Source of the DNA: Nocardioides rotundus | Lineage (GTDB): Bacteria; Actinomycetota; Actinomycetes; Propionibacteriales; Nocardioidaceae | DNA length: 64,000 nucleotides | Assembly: GCF_019931675.1 (NCBI RefSeq) | Contig: NZ_CP082922.1 | Coordinates: 744,001 to 808,000, forward strand | Direction of reading: 5' to 3' | Shown here: positions 27,002-34,797 of the stretch, in pieces | Layout: each line of letters begins with the position of its first letter | Position numbering within the stretch: position 1 is the stretch's first letter | Program-made: the position numbers and the translations under genes | Notes under the pieces: model-generated | The model's database searches: none | The model's input: only the letters and a program-made list of their open reading frames with translations | Told to the model about the DNA's origin: nothing

Positions 27002-27322
27002 ATGATCTTCATCTGCGTGAAGTGGAAGATCAAGCCGGAGTACGCCGACCAGTGGCCCGAGCTGTCGCGGGAGTTCACCGAGGCGACGCGGGCCGAGGAC
27101 GGCAACCTCTTCTTCGACTGGTCCCGCAGCGTGGAGGATCCCGAGACCTACGTCCTGATCGAGGCGTTCAAGGACGACGCTGCCGAGGCGCACGTGACCT
27201 CCGACCACTTCAAGAAGGCCCAGGCCGAGCTTCCGCAGCACGTCCAGGAGACGCCGCTCATCCGCAACGTGCAGATGGAGGGCGACGGCTGGGACCGCCT
27301 TGGCGAGTTCGAGGTGGGCTGA
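27002..27322 (+). CDS. Antibiotic biosynthesis monooxygenase-type (ABM) protein
   Basis: A 106-residue dimeric ferredoxin-like fold protein of the ABM family. The pattern VKWKIKPEYADQWPELSREFTEATRAEDGNLFFDW-like opening (VKWKIKPEY... EDGNLFFDWSRS) and YVLIEAFKDDAAEAHVTSDHF closely match YgiN/ABM quinol-oxidising or heme-free monooxygenases. The conserved His of HVTSDHFK is present. ATG 27002 is preceded by AGGAGGA at 26990-26996. Substrate unknown. Confidence 0.85.
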   Translation: MIFICVKWKIKPEYADQWPELSREFTEATRAEDGNLFFDWSRSVEDPETYVLIEAFKDDAAEAHVTSDHFKKAQAELPQHVQETPLIRNVQMEGDGWDRLGEFEVG

Positions 27323-27328
27323 GCGTCG

Positions 27329-28660
27329 TCAGTCGGCGAAGCCGGGGAGGAACTCCTCCATCAGGCTGCGGAACGGGGCCTCGCACTCCAGCTGGGAGAG
27401 CAGGCCGAGGCCGCCGAGCCAGGTGCGGTGGATGAGCAGGTAGGACGTCGGCAGGTTGAGCCGGGTCGCCACGGTGAAGGCCGGGTTGCGCGGGTCGTTG
27501 ATCCGCTCGAACTGCTCACGCATCCACTCGCGGGTGAACCGGAACGTCTCCGCCTCGGCCGGCTCCACGAACGGGGCGAGGTAGGCGAGGACCAGCTCCG
27601 GGTCGACCTGGATGCTCTCCTTGATGAAGCCCTCCTCGCGCAGGCCGGCGACCAGGGTGTCCGCGTCGTTGTCGAGCGCCACCCGGATCAGCCGACCCAT
27701 CGCGTCGGGCAGCCGCCGCTCCGGAAGCCGGGCGACGGCGCCGAAGTCCAGGACGCCCAGCCGGCCCAGGCCGCCGTCCTCGGCGGGGACCACCCGGAAG
27801 TTCCCCGGGTGCGGGTCCGCGTGCAGCATCCCCGAGCGCGACGGCCCGGCGAAGAGGAACCGCACGAACAGCTCGCCGTAGTGGTCCCGCTCCTCCTGGC
27901 TGCCGTCGCGGATCACCCGGGCGAGGCTGGACGCGCTCTCCAGCCACTCGGTGACCAGCACGGTGCCGCCGTGGTCGACCACGTCGGGGATCACGATGTC
28001 CGGGTCGTCGCGGAACGCCTCGGCGTACGCCGCCTGCGCCTCGGCCTCGAGGTCGTAGTCGAGCTCCTCGGCGGCCCGCTCCTGGATCTCGGCGACCAGC
28101 GGCTTGATGTCGATGCCGGGGAAGACCGGCGCCACGCCCCGCGCGACCCGGGAGAGCTGCCGCAGGTCGCTCATCAGCGCCTCCCCGGCGCCGGGGTACT
28201 GCACCTTGACGGCCACCTCGCGGTCGTCGACCCAGCGGCCCCGGTGCACCTGGCCGATGCTCGCGGCCGCGGTCGGGCCGCCGTCGAGCCAGACCAGCCG
28301 CTCCTTCCAGTCATCGCCGAGGTTCGCCGCGATCTCCCGGCGCACCGTCGCGGTCGGCATCGGGGGAGCGGAGTCCTGCAGGGCGGTCAGCTGCTCGCGG
28401 TACGGCGCCGTCAACTCGTCGGGCAGCGCCGCCTCCAGCACGCTCAGCGCCTGACCGAACTTCATCGCGCCGCCCTTGAGCTCGCCCAGCGTGCGGAACA
28501 GCTGCTCGGCGGTGCGCTGCTGGACGTCGGTCAGGACCTGCTCGGCCGGTTGGCCGCCCAGCCGCCGCCCGAAGCCGACGGCCGTGCGGCCGGCGTACCC
28601 CAGCGGCAGCGCCGCGAGACGCGCACCGCGTCGGACGGCCTTGCGCGGAAGGTCGCTCAT
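27329..28660 (-). CDS. ABC1/UbiB family atypical kinase
   Basis: A 443-residue protein of the ABC1/ADCK/UbiB family, which couples ATP hydrolysis to handling of prenyl lipids such as quinones. The family's inhibitory N-terminal KxGQ motif is modified to GGAMKFGQALSVLE; the Ala-rich loop is AAASIGQVHRG, the lysine is in VAVKVQYPG, and the catalytic and metal segments are MLHADPHPGNFRV and GVLDFGAVARL. No membrane helix is evident at the C-terminus. ATG 28660 starts a basic N-terminus. It is convergent with the ABM gene and divergent from the subtilase. Confidence 0.9.
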   Translation of the reverse strand: MSDLPRKAVRRGARLAALPLGYAGRTAVGFGRRLGGQPAEQVLTDVQQRTAEQLFRTLGELKGGAMKFGQALSVLEAALPDELTAPYREQLTALQDSAPPMPTATVRREIAANLGDDWKERLVWLDGGPTAAASIGQVHRGRWVDDREVAVKVQYPGAGEALMSDLRQLSRVARGVAPVFPGIDIKPLVAEIQERAAEELDYDLEAEAQAAYAEAFRDDPDIVIPDVVDHGGTVLVTEWLESASSLARVIRDGSQEERDHYGELFVRFLFAGPSRSGMLHADPHPGNFRVVPAEDGGLGRLGVLDFGAVARLPERRLPDAMGRLIRVALDNDADTLVAGLREEGFIKESIQVDPELVLAYLAPFVEPAEAETFRFTREWMREQFERINDPRNPAFTVATRLNLPTSYLLIHRTWLGGLGLLSQLECEAPFRSLMEEFLPGFAD

Positions 28661-28729
28661 GGGGCCATCATCCCAGCCCGGTGGTGAGTCTCGCGTGACC
28701 TCGGGCAGGTTCGGCTCGTTGCGTGTGGC

Positions 28730-30184
28730 ATGACTCTCCAGCGCACCGCCCTGACGGTGGCCGCCGCGGCCGCCGTCGCCGCCGGTCTCGCCGTGCCGAC
28801 CAGCGCGTCGGCCGCGGAGGACCCCGCCAACCTGTCCGACTACCTCTCCCGCCAGCTGGGCTCCCTGTCCGGGGAGACCACCGTGATGGTGCACGGCACC
28901 ACGCTGGCGGCCGCCCGGGACGCCGTCGCGGCGGCCGGGCTGGACCGCACCGGCGCGTTCGAGCAGATCGGCGTGGTGATCGCCACGGGTGACCGGGCCG
29001 AGATCGAGGCGGTGCGCTCCGAGCCGGGGGTGACCTACGTCGAGGGCGGCGAGCAGCCGATCCGGTTCTTCCAGGAGACCTCCAACAAGGCCACCCGCGG
29101 CATCGAGGCCGCCCAGACCCTCACCGGCGCCGACGGGGCGCCGCTGGACGGGCGCGGCGTGAGCGTCGGCGTGATCGACTCCGGCGTCGATCCGACGCAC
29201 CCGTACTTCAAGGAGGCCGACGGCAGCAGCGCGGTCGTGGCCAACCTCAAGGCGCTGTGCGAGCCGCTGACCGAGACCTGCTCGGTGCAGCGCCTGCCCA
29301 ACAGCGTCGACACCGACACGCTCTCCGTCGGCGGTCACGGCACGCACGTCAACGGGATCGTGGCGGGCAATCCGACCACCCTCAGCGACGGGGCGAAGCT
29401 CCAGGGGGCCGCCCCCGGCGCGAAGCTGGTCTCGATCTCCACCGGCGCCGGCCTGGTCATCCTCGGTGCCGACTCCGCCCTCAACTGGGTGCTGGAGAAC
29501 CACGAGGCGCCCTGTGGGGCCGGCGTCCCGGCGACCACCTGCCCGCCGATCAAGGTCACCAACAACTCCTACGGCCCCTCCGGCGGCGGCGAGTTCGACC
29601 CCGAGTCGGCGACGGTGAAGCTGCAGCGGGCCCTGGCCGCCGAGGGCGTCGTCACCGTGTGGGCCGCCGGCAACGACGGCGGCGACGGCTCGCAGAGCCT
29701 CACCAACCCGCCGGGACAGGACCCCACCGGCGGGGTCGTCTCGGTGGCGTCCTACAACGACCAGGAGACCGGCACCCGCGACGGCACGGTGTCGGACTAC
29801 AGCTCGCGCGGCCGCGCCGGCGAGCAATCGACGTACCCCGACATCTCGGCCCCGGGGGAGAACATCACCTCGGCCTGCCGCCCCTACCTGCCGATCTGCT
29901 CGACCGGGCTGGACTTCCGCAACGGGCCGGGCCCGCTGGACGTAGGCACCTTCAACACGATCAGCGGCACGTCGATGGCCGCGCCGCACATCGCCGGCAT
30001 CGTCGCCCAGCTGTTCCAGGCGAACCCCTCGGCCACCCCGGCGCAGGTCGAGGACGCGCTCAAGCAGACGGCGTACAAGCTCTCCGACGGCGCGCCCTAC
30101 GAGCCCGCCCCGCTCGGCACCACGTCCTTCGACAAGGGCTACGGCCTGGTCGACGTGGTGGAGGCGGCCCAGGCGGTGCGCTGA
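28730..30184 (+). CDS. Secreted subtilisin-like serine protease (S8)
   Basis: A 484-residue extracellular protease. It has a Sec signal peptide (about 1-28, ending TSASAAED), a propeptide-like I9 region (TVMVHGTTLAAARDAVAAAG, to about residue 115), then the catalytic domain with Asp in GVIDSGVDPTHP, His in GGHGTHVNGIVAG, oxyanion Asn in VWAAGNDGG and Ser in ISGTSMAAPHIAGI. Several Cys pairs suit a secreted protein. Codon use is like the neighbouring core genes, unlike the mycosin-like gene. No membrane anchor, so it should be released. A strong palindrome follows the stop. Confidence 0.93.
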   Translation: MTLQRTALTVAAAAAVAAGLAVPTSASAAEDPANLSDYLSRQLGSLSGETTVMVHGTTLAAARDAVAAAGLDRTGAFEQIGVVIATGDRAEIEAVRSEPGVTYVEGGEQPIRFFQETSNKATRGIEAAQTLTGADGAPLDGRGVSVGVIDSGVDPTHPYFKEADGSSAVVANLKALCEPLTETCSVQRLPNSVDTDTLSVGGHGTHVNGIVAGNPTTLSDGAKLQGAAPGAKLVSISTGAGLVILGADSALNWVLENHEAPCGAGVPATTCPPIKVTNNSYGPSGGGEFDPESATVKLQRALAAEGVVTVWAAGNDGGDGSQSLTNPPGQDPTGGVVSVASYNDQETGTRDGTVSDYSSRGRAGEQSTYPDISAPGENITSACRPYLPICSTGLDFRNGPGPLDVGTFNTISGTSMAAPHIAGIVAQLFQANPSATPAQVEDALKQTAYKLSDGAPYEPAPLGTTSFDKGYGLVDVVEAAQAVR

Positions 30185-30203
30185 GGCTCCCGCCCCACGA
30201 CGT

Positions 30204-30236
30204 GGGCGGGCGGACGTTGCGTGGGGCCGCCCGCCC
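30204..30236. terminator. Bidirectional terminator-like hairpin
   Basis: GGGCGGGCGG (30204-30213) and CCGCCCGCCC (30227-30236) form a perfect 10-bp stem with a 13-base loop, between the convergent subtilase and vapC genes. There is no U-tract, which is usual in high-GC genomes. Confidence 0.65.
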
Positions 30237-30250
30237 GCCCACTCCCAGCC

Positions 30251-30634
30251 TCAGCGCCGGGCGTCGAGCAGGTCCGCCTCGAGGGGTGCGCCGAGGAGCG
30301 CTCGGTCGGCGGTGAGGAGCGGCAGGCCCTCCACCAGCGCCTGAGCCACCAGCAGTCGGTCGAAGGGGTTGCGATGGGGGAGACCCTCGACCGTGCGCGT
30401 CGCCCACACGTGGTCGGCGCCCAGCGGAAGCCAGCGCAGCCCGGCCGCCTCCACCCGAGCCGGCAGGTCGTCGGGCACGGTCAGCTTCCCGACGGACTGC
30501 TTGATCGCGATCTCCCAGAGTGATGCCGCCGAGACGTGCACCGCGATCGCCTCGGTCAGACTCGCTCGAGCCTCGGGGCCGAGTCGCGGGTCATCCTCGA
30601 GCAGCCAGAGGACGACGTGGGTGTCCAGCAGCAT
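30251..30634 (-). CDS. VapC-type PIN-domain toxin
   Basis: A 127-residue PIN-domain ribonuclease toxin. The four acidic residues of the active site are visible: Asp4 (LLDTHV), Glu41 (SLWEIAIK), Asp92 (NPFDRLLVAQA) and Asp110 (LLTADRAL). The sequence belongs to the group with DTHVVLWLLEDDPRLG, close to the COG3744 subfamily. VapC toxins cleave tRNA or rRNA and are neutralised by the antitoxin. Its ATG overlaps the last base of the antitoxin gene immediately upstream. Confidence 0.93.
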   Translation of the reverse strand: MLLDTHVVLWLLEDDPRLGPEARASLTEAIAVHVSAASLWEIAIKQSVGKLTVPDDLPARVEAAGLRWLPLGADHVWATRTVEGLPHRNPFDRLLVAQALVEGLPLLTADRALLGAPLEADLLDARR

Positions 30635-30870
30635 CAGCGACGACCCTCGAAGAGGTCGGCGACCTCCGCGTCCGGCTCGTCGAAGGTGTCGGAGTCGTAG
30701 CCGAGCTCTCCCGCGGCGGTCCCGAACACCACATCCACACGTCGATGCGGGACCAGATCCGCGACCGGCGTCCCGGCCCGGGCGATGACGATGTGCTCGC
30801 CGGCGGCCACGCGCTCCAACAGCTTGGAGAGCGTGGACTTCGCCTCGTGCACGTTGACGGTGTGGACCAT
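30634..30870 (-). CDS. Phd/YefM-type antitoxin
   Basis: A 78-residue antitoxin. The N-terminal DNA-binding fold of the Phd/YefM family is seen in VNVHEAKSTLSKLLERVAAGEHIVIARAGTPVADLVPH, and the acidic C-terminus (DSDTFDEPDAEVADLFEG) would wrap the PIN toxin. It is the first gene of the pair and should autorepress the operon. The combination of a Phd-type antitoxin with a VapC-type toxin is common. Confidence 0.92.
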   Translation of the reverse strand: MVHTVNVHEAKSTLSKLLERVAAGEHIVIARAGTPVADLVPHRRVDVVFGTAAGELGYDSDTFDEPDAEVADLFEGRR

Positions 30871-30922
30871 GGGTCAACCGTACCGGACTAAGGCGGGCTA
30901 AGCCCAGGGCGCGTGCGGCCGC

Positions 30923-31567
30923 TCAGGAGGGGAAGCGGACTCCGGTGTTGGCGTGGCAGCGGTAGCCGTAGGGGTTCTTCGCGAGGTACTGCTGGTGGGC
31001 GTCCTCGGCGTAGAAGTACGGCGTCTCGGCCGCCGGCCGGATCTCGGTGGTGACCTCGCCCAGGCGACGGCGCGCGAGCTCGTCGGCGTACACCTTCGTC
31101 AGCTCCCGTGCGGTCTGCTCCTGCTCGGGCGTGGTCCAGTAGATCGCCGAGCGGTACTGCGTGCCGACATCGTTGCCCTGGCGCATCCCCTGCGTGGGGT
31201 CGTGCACCTCGAAGAAGGTCTTGACCAGGTCGGCGTAGGAGATCCGCTGCGGGTCGAAGACGATCCGGACCGCCTCGGTGTGGCCGGTGCGGCCACTGCA
31301 GACCTCCTCGTACGACGGGTTCGGCGTCAGGCCGCCGGCGTAGCCCACGGAGGTGGAGTAGACCCCCGGCTTCTGCCAGTAGATCTCCTCCGCGCCCCAG
31401 AAGCAGCCGAGGCCGAAGATCGCGACCTCGAGGCCCTCGGGGACCTCGTCGGTGACGACCGGCGCGTCCAGCACGCGGTGTCGCCCGAGGTCGAACCAGC
31501 GCTCGTCGCGCCCGCGCAGGGCCTCGTCGGCCGACGGGAGGGTGGTCTGCTTGCCGAGTCCGAACAT
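30923..31567 (-). CDS. msrA: Peptide-methionine (S)-S-oxide reductase
   Basis: A 214-residue methionine sulfoxide reductase A, repairing oxidised methionine in proteins. The active-site motif is [11 protein letters not shown] with catalytic Cys55; other family segments are [46 protein letters not shown] and the C-terminal [15 protein letters not shown] with a probable resolving Cys. An N-terminal extension of about 40 residues is typical of actinobacterial forms. ATG 31567 is preceded by GGAGG. It lies between two toxin-antitoxin pairs and is divergent from the second. Confidence 0.95.
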   Translation of the reverse strand: MFGLGKQTTLPSADEALRGRDERWFDLGRHRVLDAPVVTDEVPEGLEVAIFGLGCFWGAEEIYWQKPGVYSTSVGYAGGLTPNPSYEEVCSGRTGHTEAVRIVFDPQRISYADLVKTFFEVHDPTQGMRQGNDVGTQYRSAIYWTTPEQEQTARELTKVYADELARRRLGEVTTEIRPAAETPYFYAEDAHQQYLAKNPYGYRCHANTGVRFPS

Positions 31568-31603
31568 GCCTCCAGTATCCACAGGTTCGCCAAACCCGGT
31601 TGC

Positions 31604-31621
31604 GATACCACGGTGATACCA
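31604..31621 (+). promoter_or_regulatory. Candidate antitoxin operator
   Basis: Two direct copies of GATACCA (31604-31610, 31615-31621) are spaced one helical turn apart, and the second is part of the palindrome TGAT-ACC-ATCA (31614-31624). They overlap the -10 of the RHH-Doc pair, suiting autorepression by a ribbon-helix-helix protein. Confidence 0.45.
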
Positions 31622-31622
31622 T
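31617..31622 (+). promoter_or_regulatory. -10 element, leaderless start of RHH antitoxin
   Basis: TACCAT ends 7 bases before GTG 31630, supporting that start over the ATG at 31636. Confidence 0.45.
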
Positions 31623-31629
31623 CAGGCTC

Positions 31630-31836
31630 GTGGCCATGACTCTCCGAACCGATGACGAACTGGATGAGGCGCTGACGGAGCTGGCCCGCCGCGAGGGGAC
31701 CTCCAAGCAGGAGGTCGTTCGCCGAGCGGTGCTGGACCGGCTGGCCCGGGGCGAGCGCCGCGACCGGCTGGACGCGATCGCCCACCAGGCGCTGGAGGAG
31801 TACGGCGACGCGCTGGACCGCCTCGGCAAGGTCTGA
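31630..31836 (+). CDS. Ribbon-helix-helix (CopG-type) antitoxin
   Basis: A 68-residue protein. Residues 3-45 (MTLRTDDELDEALTELARR, SKQEVVRRAVLDRL) fit a ribbon-helix-helix DNA-binding domain: a beta strand of alternating polar residues followed by two helices. The remaining residues would bind the toxin. The Doc-like toxin gene starts four bases after its stop. Repeats over the promoter (31604-31624) look like its operator. If ATG 31636 is used the protein is two residues shorter. Confidence 0.88.
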   Translation: MAMTLRTDDELDEALTELARREGTSKQEVVRRAVLDRLARGERRDRLDAIAHQALEEYGDALDRLGKV

Positions 31837-31839
31837 GCC

Positions 31840-32202
31840 GTGGGGGTCGACTACCTGGACCTGGAGGATCTCCTTGTTCTGGCGCGGCTCCTGGGTGCCG
31901 GGCCGGTTCGCGATCCGGGGTTGCTCGAGTCGGCGGCGGCACGGCCGCGAACGAGTCTCTTCGGTGAGGATGCCTACCCCACTCTGGAGCTCAAGGCCGC
32001 TGCGCTGCTGCACTCGCTGTGCGGGAACCATGCGCTGGTCGACGGCAACAAGCGCCTGTCGCTTCTGGCCACCGTCACCTTCATCCGCGCGAACGGTGGG
32101 CGGTTCCGACTCACGAACGACGAGGCCTTCGACCTGGTGATGGCGGTCGCTGAGGGGCGGATGGACGTCCCGGAGATCGCCGCCGCACTGCGTCCTGAGT
32201 AA
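31840..32202 (+). CDS. Fic/Doc family toxin
   Basis: A 120-residue Doc-type protein. The Fic motif HxFx(D/E)GNKR appears as HALVDGNKR (His64, Asp68, Gly69, Asn70, Lys71, Arg72); the Phe of the consensus is Leu. Canonical Doc phosphorylates elongation factor Tu, whereas longer Fic proteins AMPylate targets; the short length and RHH partner favour the Doc type. GTG 31840 begins directly after the antitoxin stop. Confidence 0.9.
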   Translation: MGVDYLDLEDLLVLARLLGAGPVRDPGLLESAAARPRTSLFGEDAYPTLELKAAALLHSLCGNHALVDGNKRLSLLATVTFIRANGGRFRLTNDEAFDLVMAVAEGRMDVPEIAAALRPE

Positions 32203-32211
32203 CCTCGCCAC

Positions 32212-33375
32212 GTGAGCGGATCCGAGCACCAGCACAAGTCCGGCTTCGAGACCAGGGCGATCCACGCCGGCTACGAACCCGACCCCGTCACCGGGGCGGT
32301 GATCCCGCCGATCTTCGCGACCTCGACCTACAAGCAGGACGGCGTCGGCGGGCTGCGCGGGGGCTATGAGTACTCCCGCTCGGCGAACCCCACCCGCACC
32401 GCGCTCGAGGGCGCGCTGGCCGCCGTCGAGGAGGGCGAGCGCGGATTCGCCTTCGCCTCCGGCCTGGCCGCCGAGGACACCCTGATCCGCGCGGTCCTGC
32501 GGCCCGGTGACCACGTGGTGCTGCCCGACGACGCCTACGGCGGCACCTTCCGGCTCTTCGACAAGGTCGCCACCAACTGGGGGATCGTGCACGACCCCGC
32601 GCCGGCCTCGGACCTGGACGCCGTGCGGGCCGCGATCCGGCCCGGCCAGACCAAGCTGGTGTGGGTCGAGACCCCGACGAACCCGCTGCTCAACATCGGC
32701 GACATCGAGGCGCTCGCCGCGGTCGCGCACGAGGGCGGCGCGCTGCTCGTGGTCGACAACACCTTCGCCTCGCCGTACCTCCAGCAGCCGCTGACGCTGG
32801 GCGCCGACGTGGTCCTGCACTCGACCACGAAGTACGTCGGCGGCCACTCCGACGTCGTCGGCGGCGCGATCGTGGTGCGCGACCTCGAGCTGGCCGACCA
32901 GCTGGCCTTCCACCAGAACTCCATCGGCGGTGTGCCCGGCCCCTTCGACGCGTTCCTCACCCACCGCGGGCTCAAGACGCTCGCGGTGCGGATGGACCGG
33001 CACAGCGACAACGCCGAGCGGATCGTCGACTTCCTGCTCGGCCACCCGAAGGTCGCTCAGGTGCTCTACCCCGGCCTGCCCGACCACCCCGGCCACGAGA
33101 TCGCGGCCCGGCAGATGAAGAGGTACGGCGGCATGGTGAGCTTCCGGGTCACCGGCGGCCAGCAGCAGGCGCTGGACGTCTGCGGTCGCACGGAGGTCTT
33201 CACCCTCGGCGAGTCCCTCGGCGGGGTGGAGTCGCTGATCGAGCACCCCGGCCAGATGACCCACGCCTCGGTCGCCGGCACGGACCTGGAGGTGCCGGCC
33301 GACCTGGTGCGGCTCTCCGTGGGCATCGAGACCGCCGACGACCTGATCGCGGACCTGGACCGTGCCCTCGGCTGA
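32212..33375 (+). CDS. metB: Cystathionine gamma-synthase
   Basis: A 387-residue Cys/Met-metabolism PLP enzyme of fold type I. The PLP lysine is Lys207 in LHSTTKYVGGHSD; SRSANPTRTALEGALAAVE and ETPTNPLLNIGDIEA are family hallmarks. Cystathionine gamma-synthase joins an activated homoserine with cysteine; the closely related gamma-lyase reverses part of the route, and sequence alone does not fully separate them. The long N-terminal GFETRAIHAGYEPD and the mycobacterial-like context favour metB. The end overlaps the GlmL-like gene by 14 bases. Confidence 0.9.
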   Translation: MSGSEHQHKSGFETRAIHAGYEPDPVTGAVIPPIFATSTYKQDGVGGLRGGYEYSRSANPTRTALEGALAAVEEGERGFAFASGLAAEDTLIRAVLRPGDHVVLPDDAYGGTFRLFDKVATNWGIVHDPAPASDLDAVRAAIRPGQTKLVWVETPTNPLLNIGDIEALAAVAHEGGALLVVDNTFASPYLQQPLTLGADVVLHSTTKYVGGHSDVVGGAIVVRDLELADQLAFHQNSIGGVPGPFDAFLTHRGLKTLAVRMDRHSDNAERIVDFLLGHPKVAQVLYPGLPDHPGHEIAARQMKRYGGMVSFRVTGGQQQALDVCGRTEVFTLGESLGGVESLIEHPGQMTHASVAGTDLEVPADLVRLSVGIETADDLIADLDRALG

Positions 33376-34762
33376 GGTCTGCGTCTGCGCCGACTTCGGC
33401 TCGACCTTCACCAAGGCGCTGCTCGTCGACCTGGCCGACGGCCGGGTGCTCGCCACCGCGAGCGCGCCCACGACGATCGGGACCGACGTCCTGGACGGGT
33501 ACGACGCGTGCCTGGCCGAGCTGGCGGCGACCGACCCCCGGGCGGAGACCGCGGCCGTGCTCGCCTGCTCCAGCGCCGGCGGGGGACTGCGGATCGCGGT
33601 GGTGGGCAACGAGGAGCTGGTCACCGCCGAGGCGGGCCGCCGGGTCGCGCTCTCCAGCGGCGGCAAGGTGGTGGGGGTGCTCGCGCTCTCCCGCGACGAC
33701 GACTTCGCCGACCTGGCCGGCTGGGAGCCCGATGTGGTGCTGCTGACCGGCGGCACCGACGGCGGCAACCCGGACGCGCTGCTCGACGGGGCGCGCGGTC
33801 TCGCCGATGCCGGCTGGGACGGCCCGGTCGTCATTGCCGGGAACGTCGAGGCACGGGACGAGGCCGCGGAGATCCTGCGCGGTCGGGCGCCGTGCGTGCT
33901 CGCCGAGAACGTGGTCCCGCGGATCGGCGTCCTCGCCCCCGACGGCGCTCGCGCCGCGATCCGGGAGATGTTCCTCGAGCACGTGATCGGCGGCAAGCAC
34001 CTCTCGTCGCGGACGACGGCTCGCGGAGAGACCTTCCTCGACCTGGTCCGCGGCGCCACCCCAGACATCGTGCTCCGCGGGGTCGAGCTGCTCGCCCGGG
34101 GCCTGGACGAGGCCCGGCCCGGTGCCGGGGACGTGGTCGTCGTCGACGTCGGCGGGGCCACCACCGACGTGCACTCTGTGGTCGAGGTGGACGCCGAGAC
34201 CCGCGACTCCGGGCTCTCCCGCGAGGTCGTCGCCACCACGCCGGTCACCCGCACGGTCGAGGGCGACCTCGGCATGCGCTGGTCCGCGGTCAGCACGGTC
34301 GCGGCCGCCGCCGAGGCGGGGCTCCCGGGCGTCGAGGGGCTGGCCGAGCCCGCGGCCGCCCGGCGCGCGGACCCGTCGTACCTCCCCCTCGACGAGACCG
34401 CCCGCGACGTCGACGAGGCGATCGCCCGCGCGGCGGCCGCGCTCGCGCTGCGGCGGCATGCGGGCCGGGCGAAGGTCGTGGTGAGCCCGGAGGGGCGGGT
34501 GGTCGAGCGGACCGGCAAGGACCTGCGCGAGGTCGACCTGCTCGTCGGCTCCGGCGGCGTCCTGCGGCACGGACGCCCCGGCGTGGCCGACCGGGTGCTC
34601 GCCGGATCGACCGGGGAGGCGGTCGACGGCGGCTGGCAGCTCCCGAGGAACCCGGCGGTCGTGGTGGATGCCGACTACGTCCTGGCGGGGGTCGGGCTGC
34701 TGGCCGAGGACCACCCCCGGGCCGCCCACGCGCTGGCCGCGACACTGCGCTCCGGGGGGTGA
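33362..34762 (+). CDS. GlmL/MutL-like ASKHA ATPase
   Basis: A 466-residue protein of the MutL/GlmL family, named after the accessory protein of B12-dependent glutamate mutase. ASKHA nucleotide-binding motifs are ADFGSTFTKALLVD (phosphate 1), VVVVDVGGATTDVHSVVE (phosphate 2) and VGSGGVLRHG (adenosine loop). Members are thought to act like reactivating chaperones for aminomutases. No mutase subunit is encoded nearby, so it is an orphan here. GTG 33362 overlaps metB. Confidence 0.87.
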   Translation: MPSAEVCVCADFGSTFTKALLVDLADGRVLATASAPTTIGTDVLDGYDACLAELAATDPRAETAAVLACSSAGGGLRIAVVGNEELVTAEAGRRVALSSGGKVVGVLALSRDDDFADLAGWEPDVVLLTGGTDGGNPDALLDGARGLADAGWDGPVVIAGNVEARDEAAEILRGRAPCVLAENVVPRIGVLAPDGARAAIREMFLEHVIGGKHLSSRTTARGETFLDLVRGATPDIVLRGVELLARGLDEARPGAGDVVVVDVGGATTDVHSVVEVDAETRDSGLSREVVATTPVTRTVEGDLGMRWSAVSTVAAAAEAGLPGVEGLAEPAAARRADPSYLPLDETARDVDEAIARAAAALALRRHAGRAKVVVSPEGRVVERTGKDLREVDLLVGSGGVLRHGRPGVADRVLAGSTGEAVDGGWQLPRNPAVVVDADYVLAGVGLLAEDHPRAAHALAATLRSGG

Positions 34763-34797
34763 GCAGACCTCGTCCGGGGCGTGAGAGATTGACCGGC

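Noticed and set aside
32160..32212. SAM or cobalamin riboswitch before metB or cbs
   Set aside because: The upstream gaps are too short and lack conserved elements; cbs appears leaderless.
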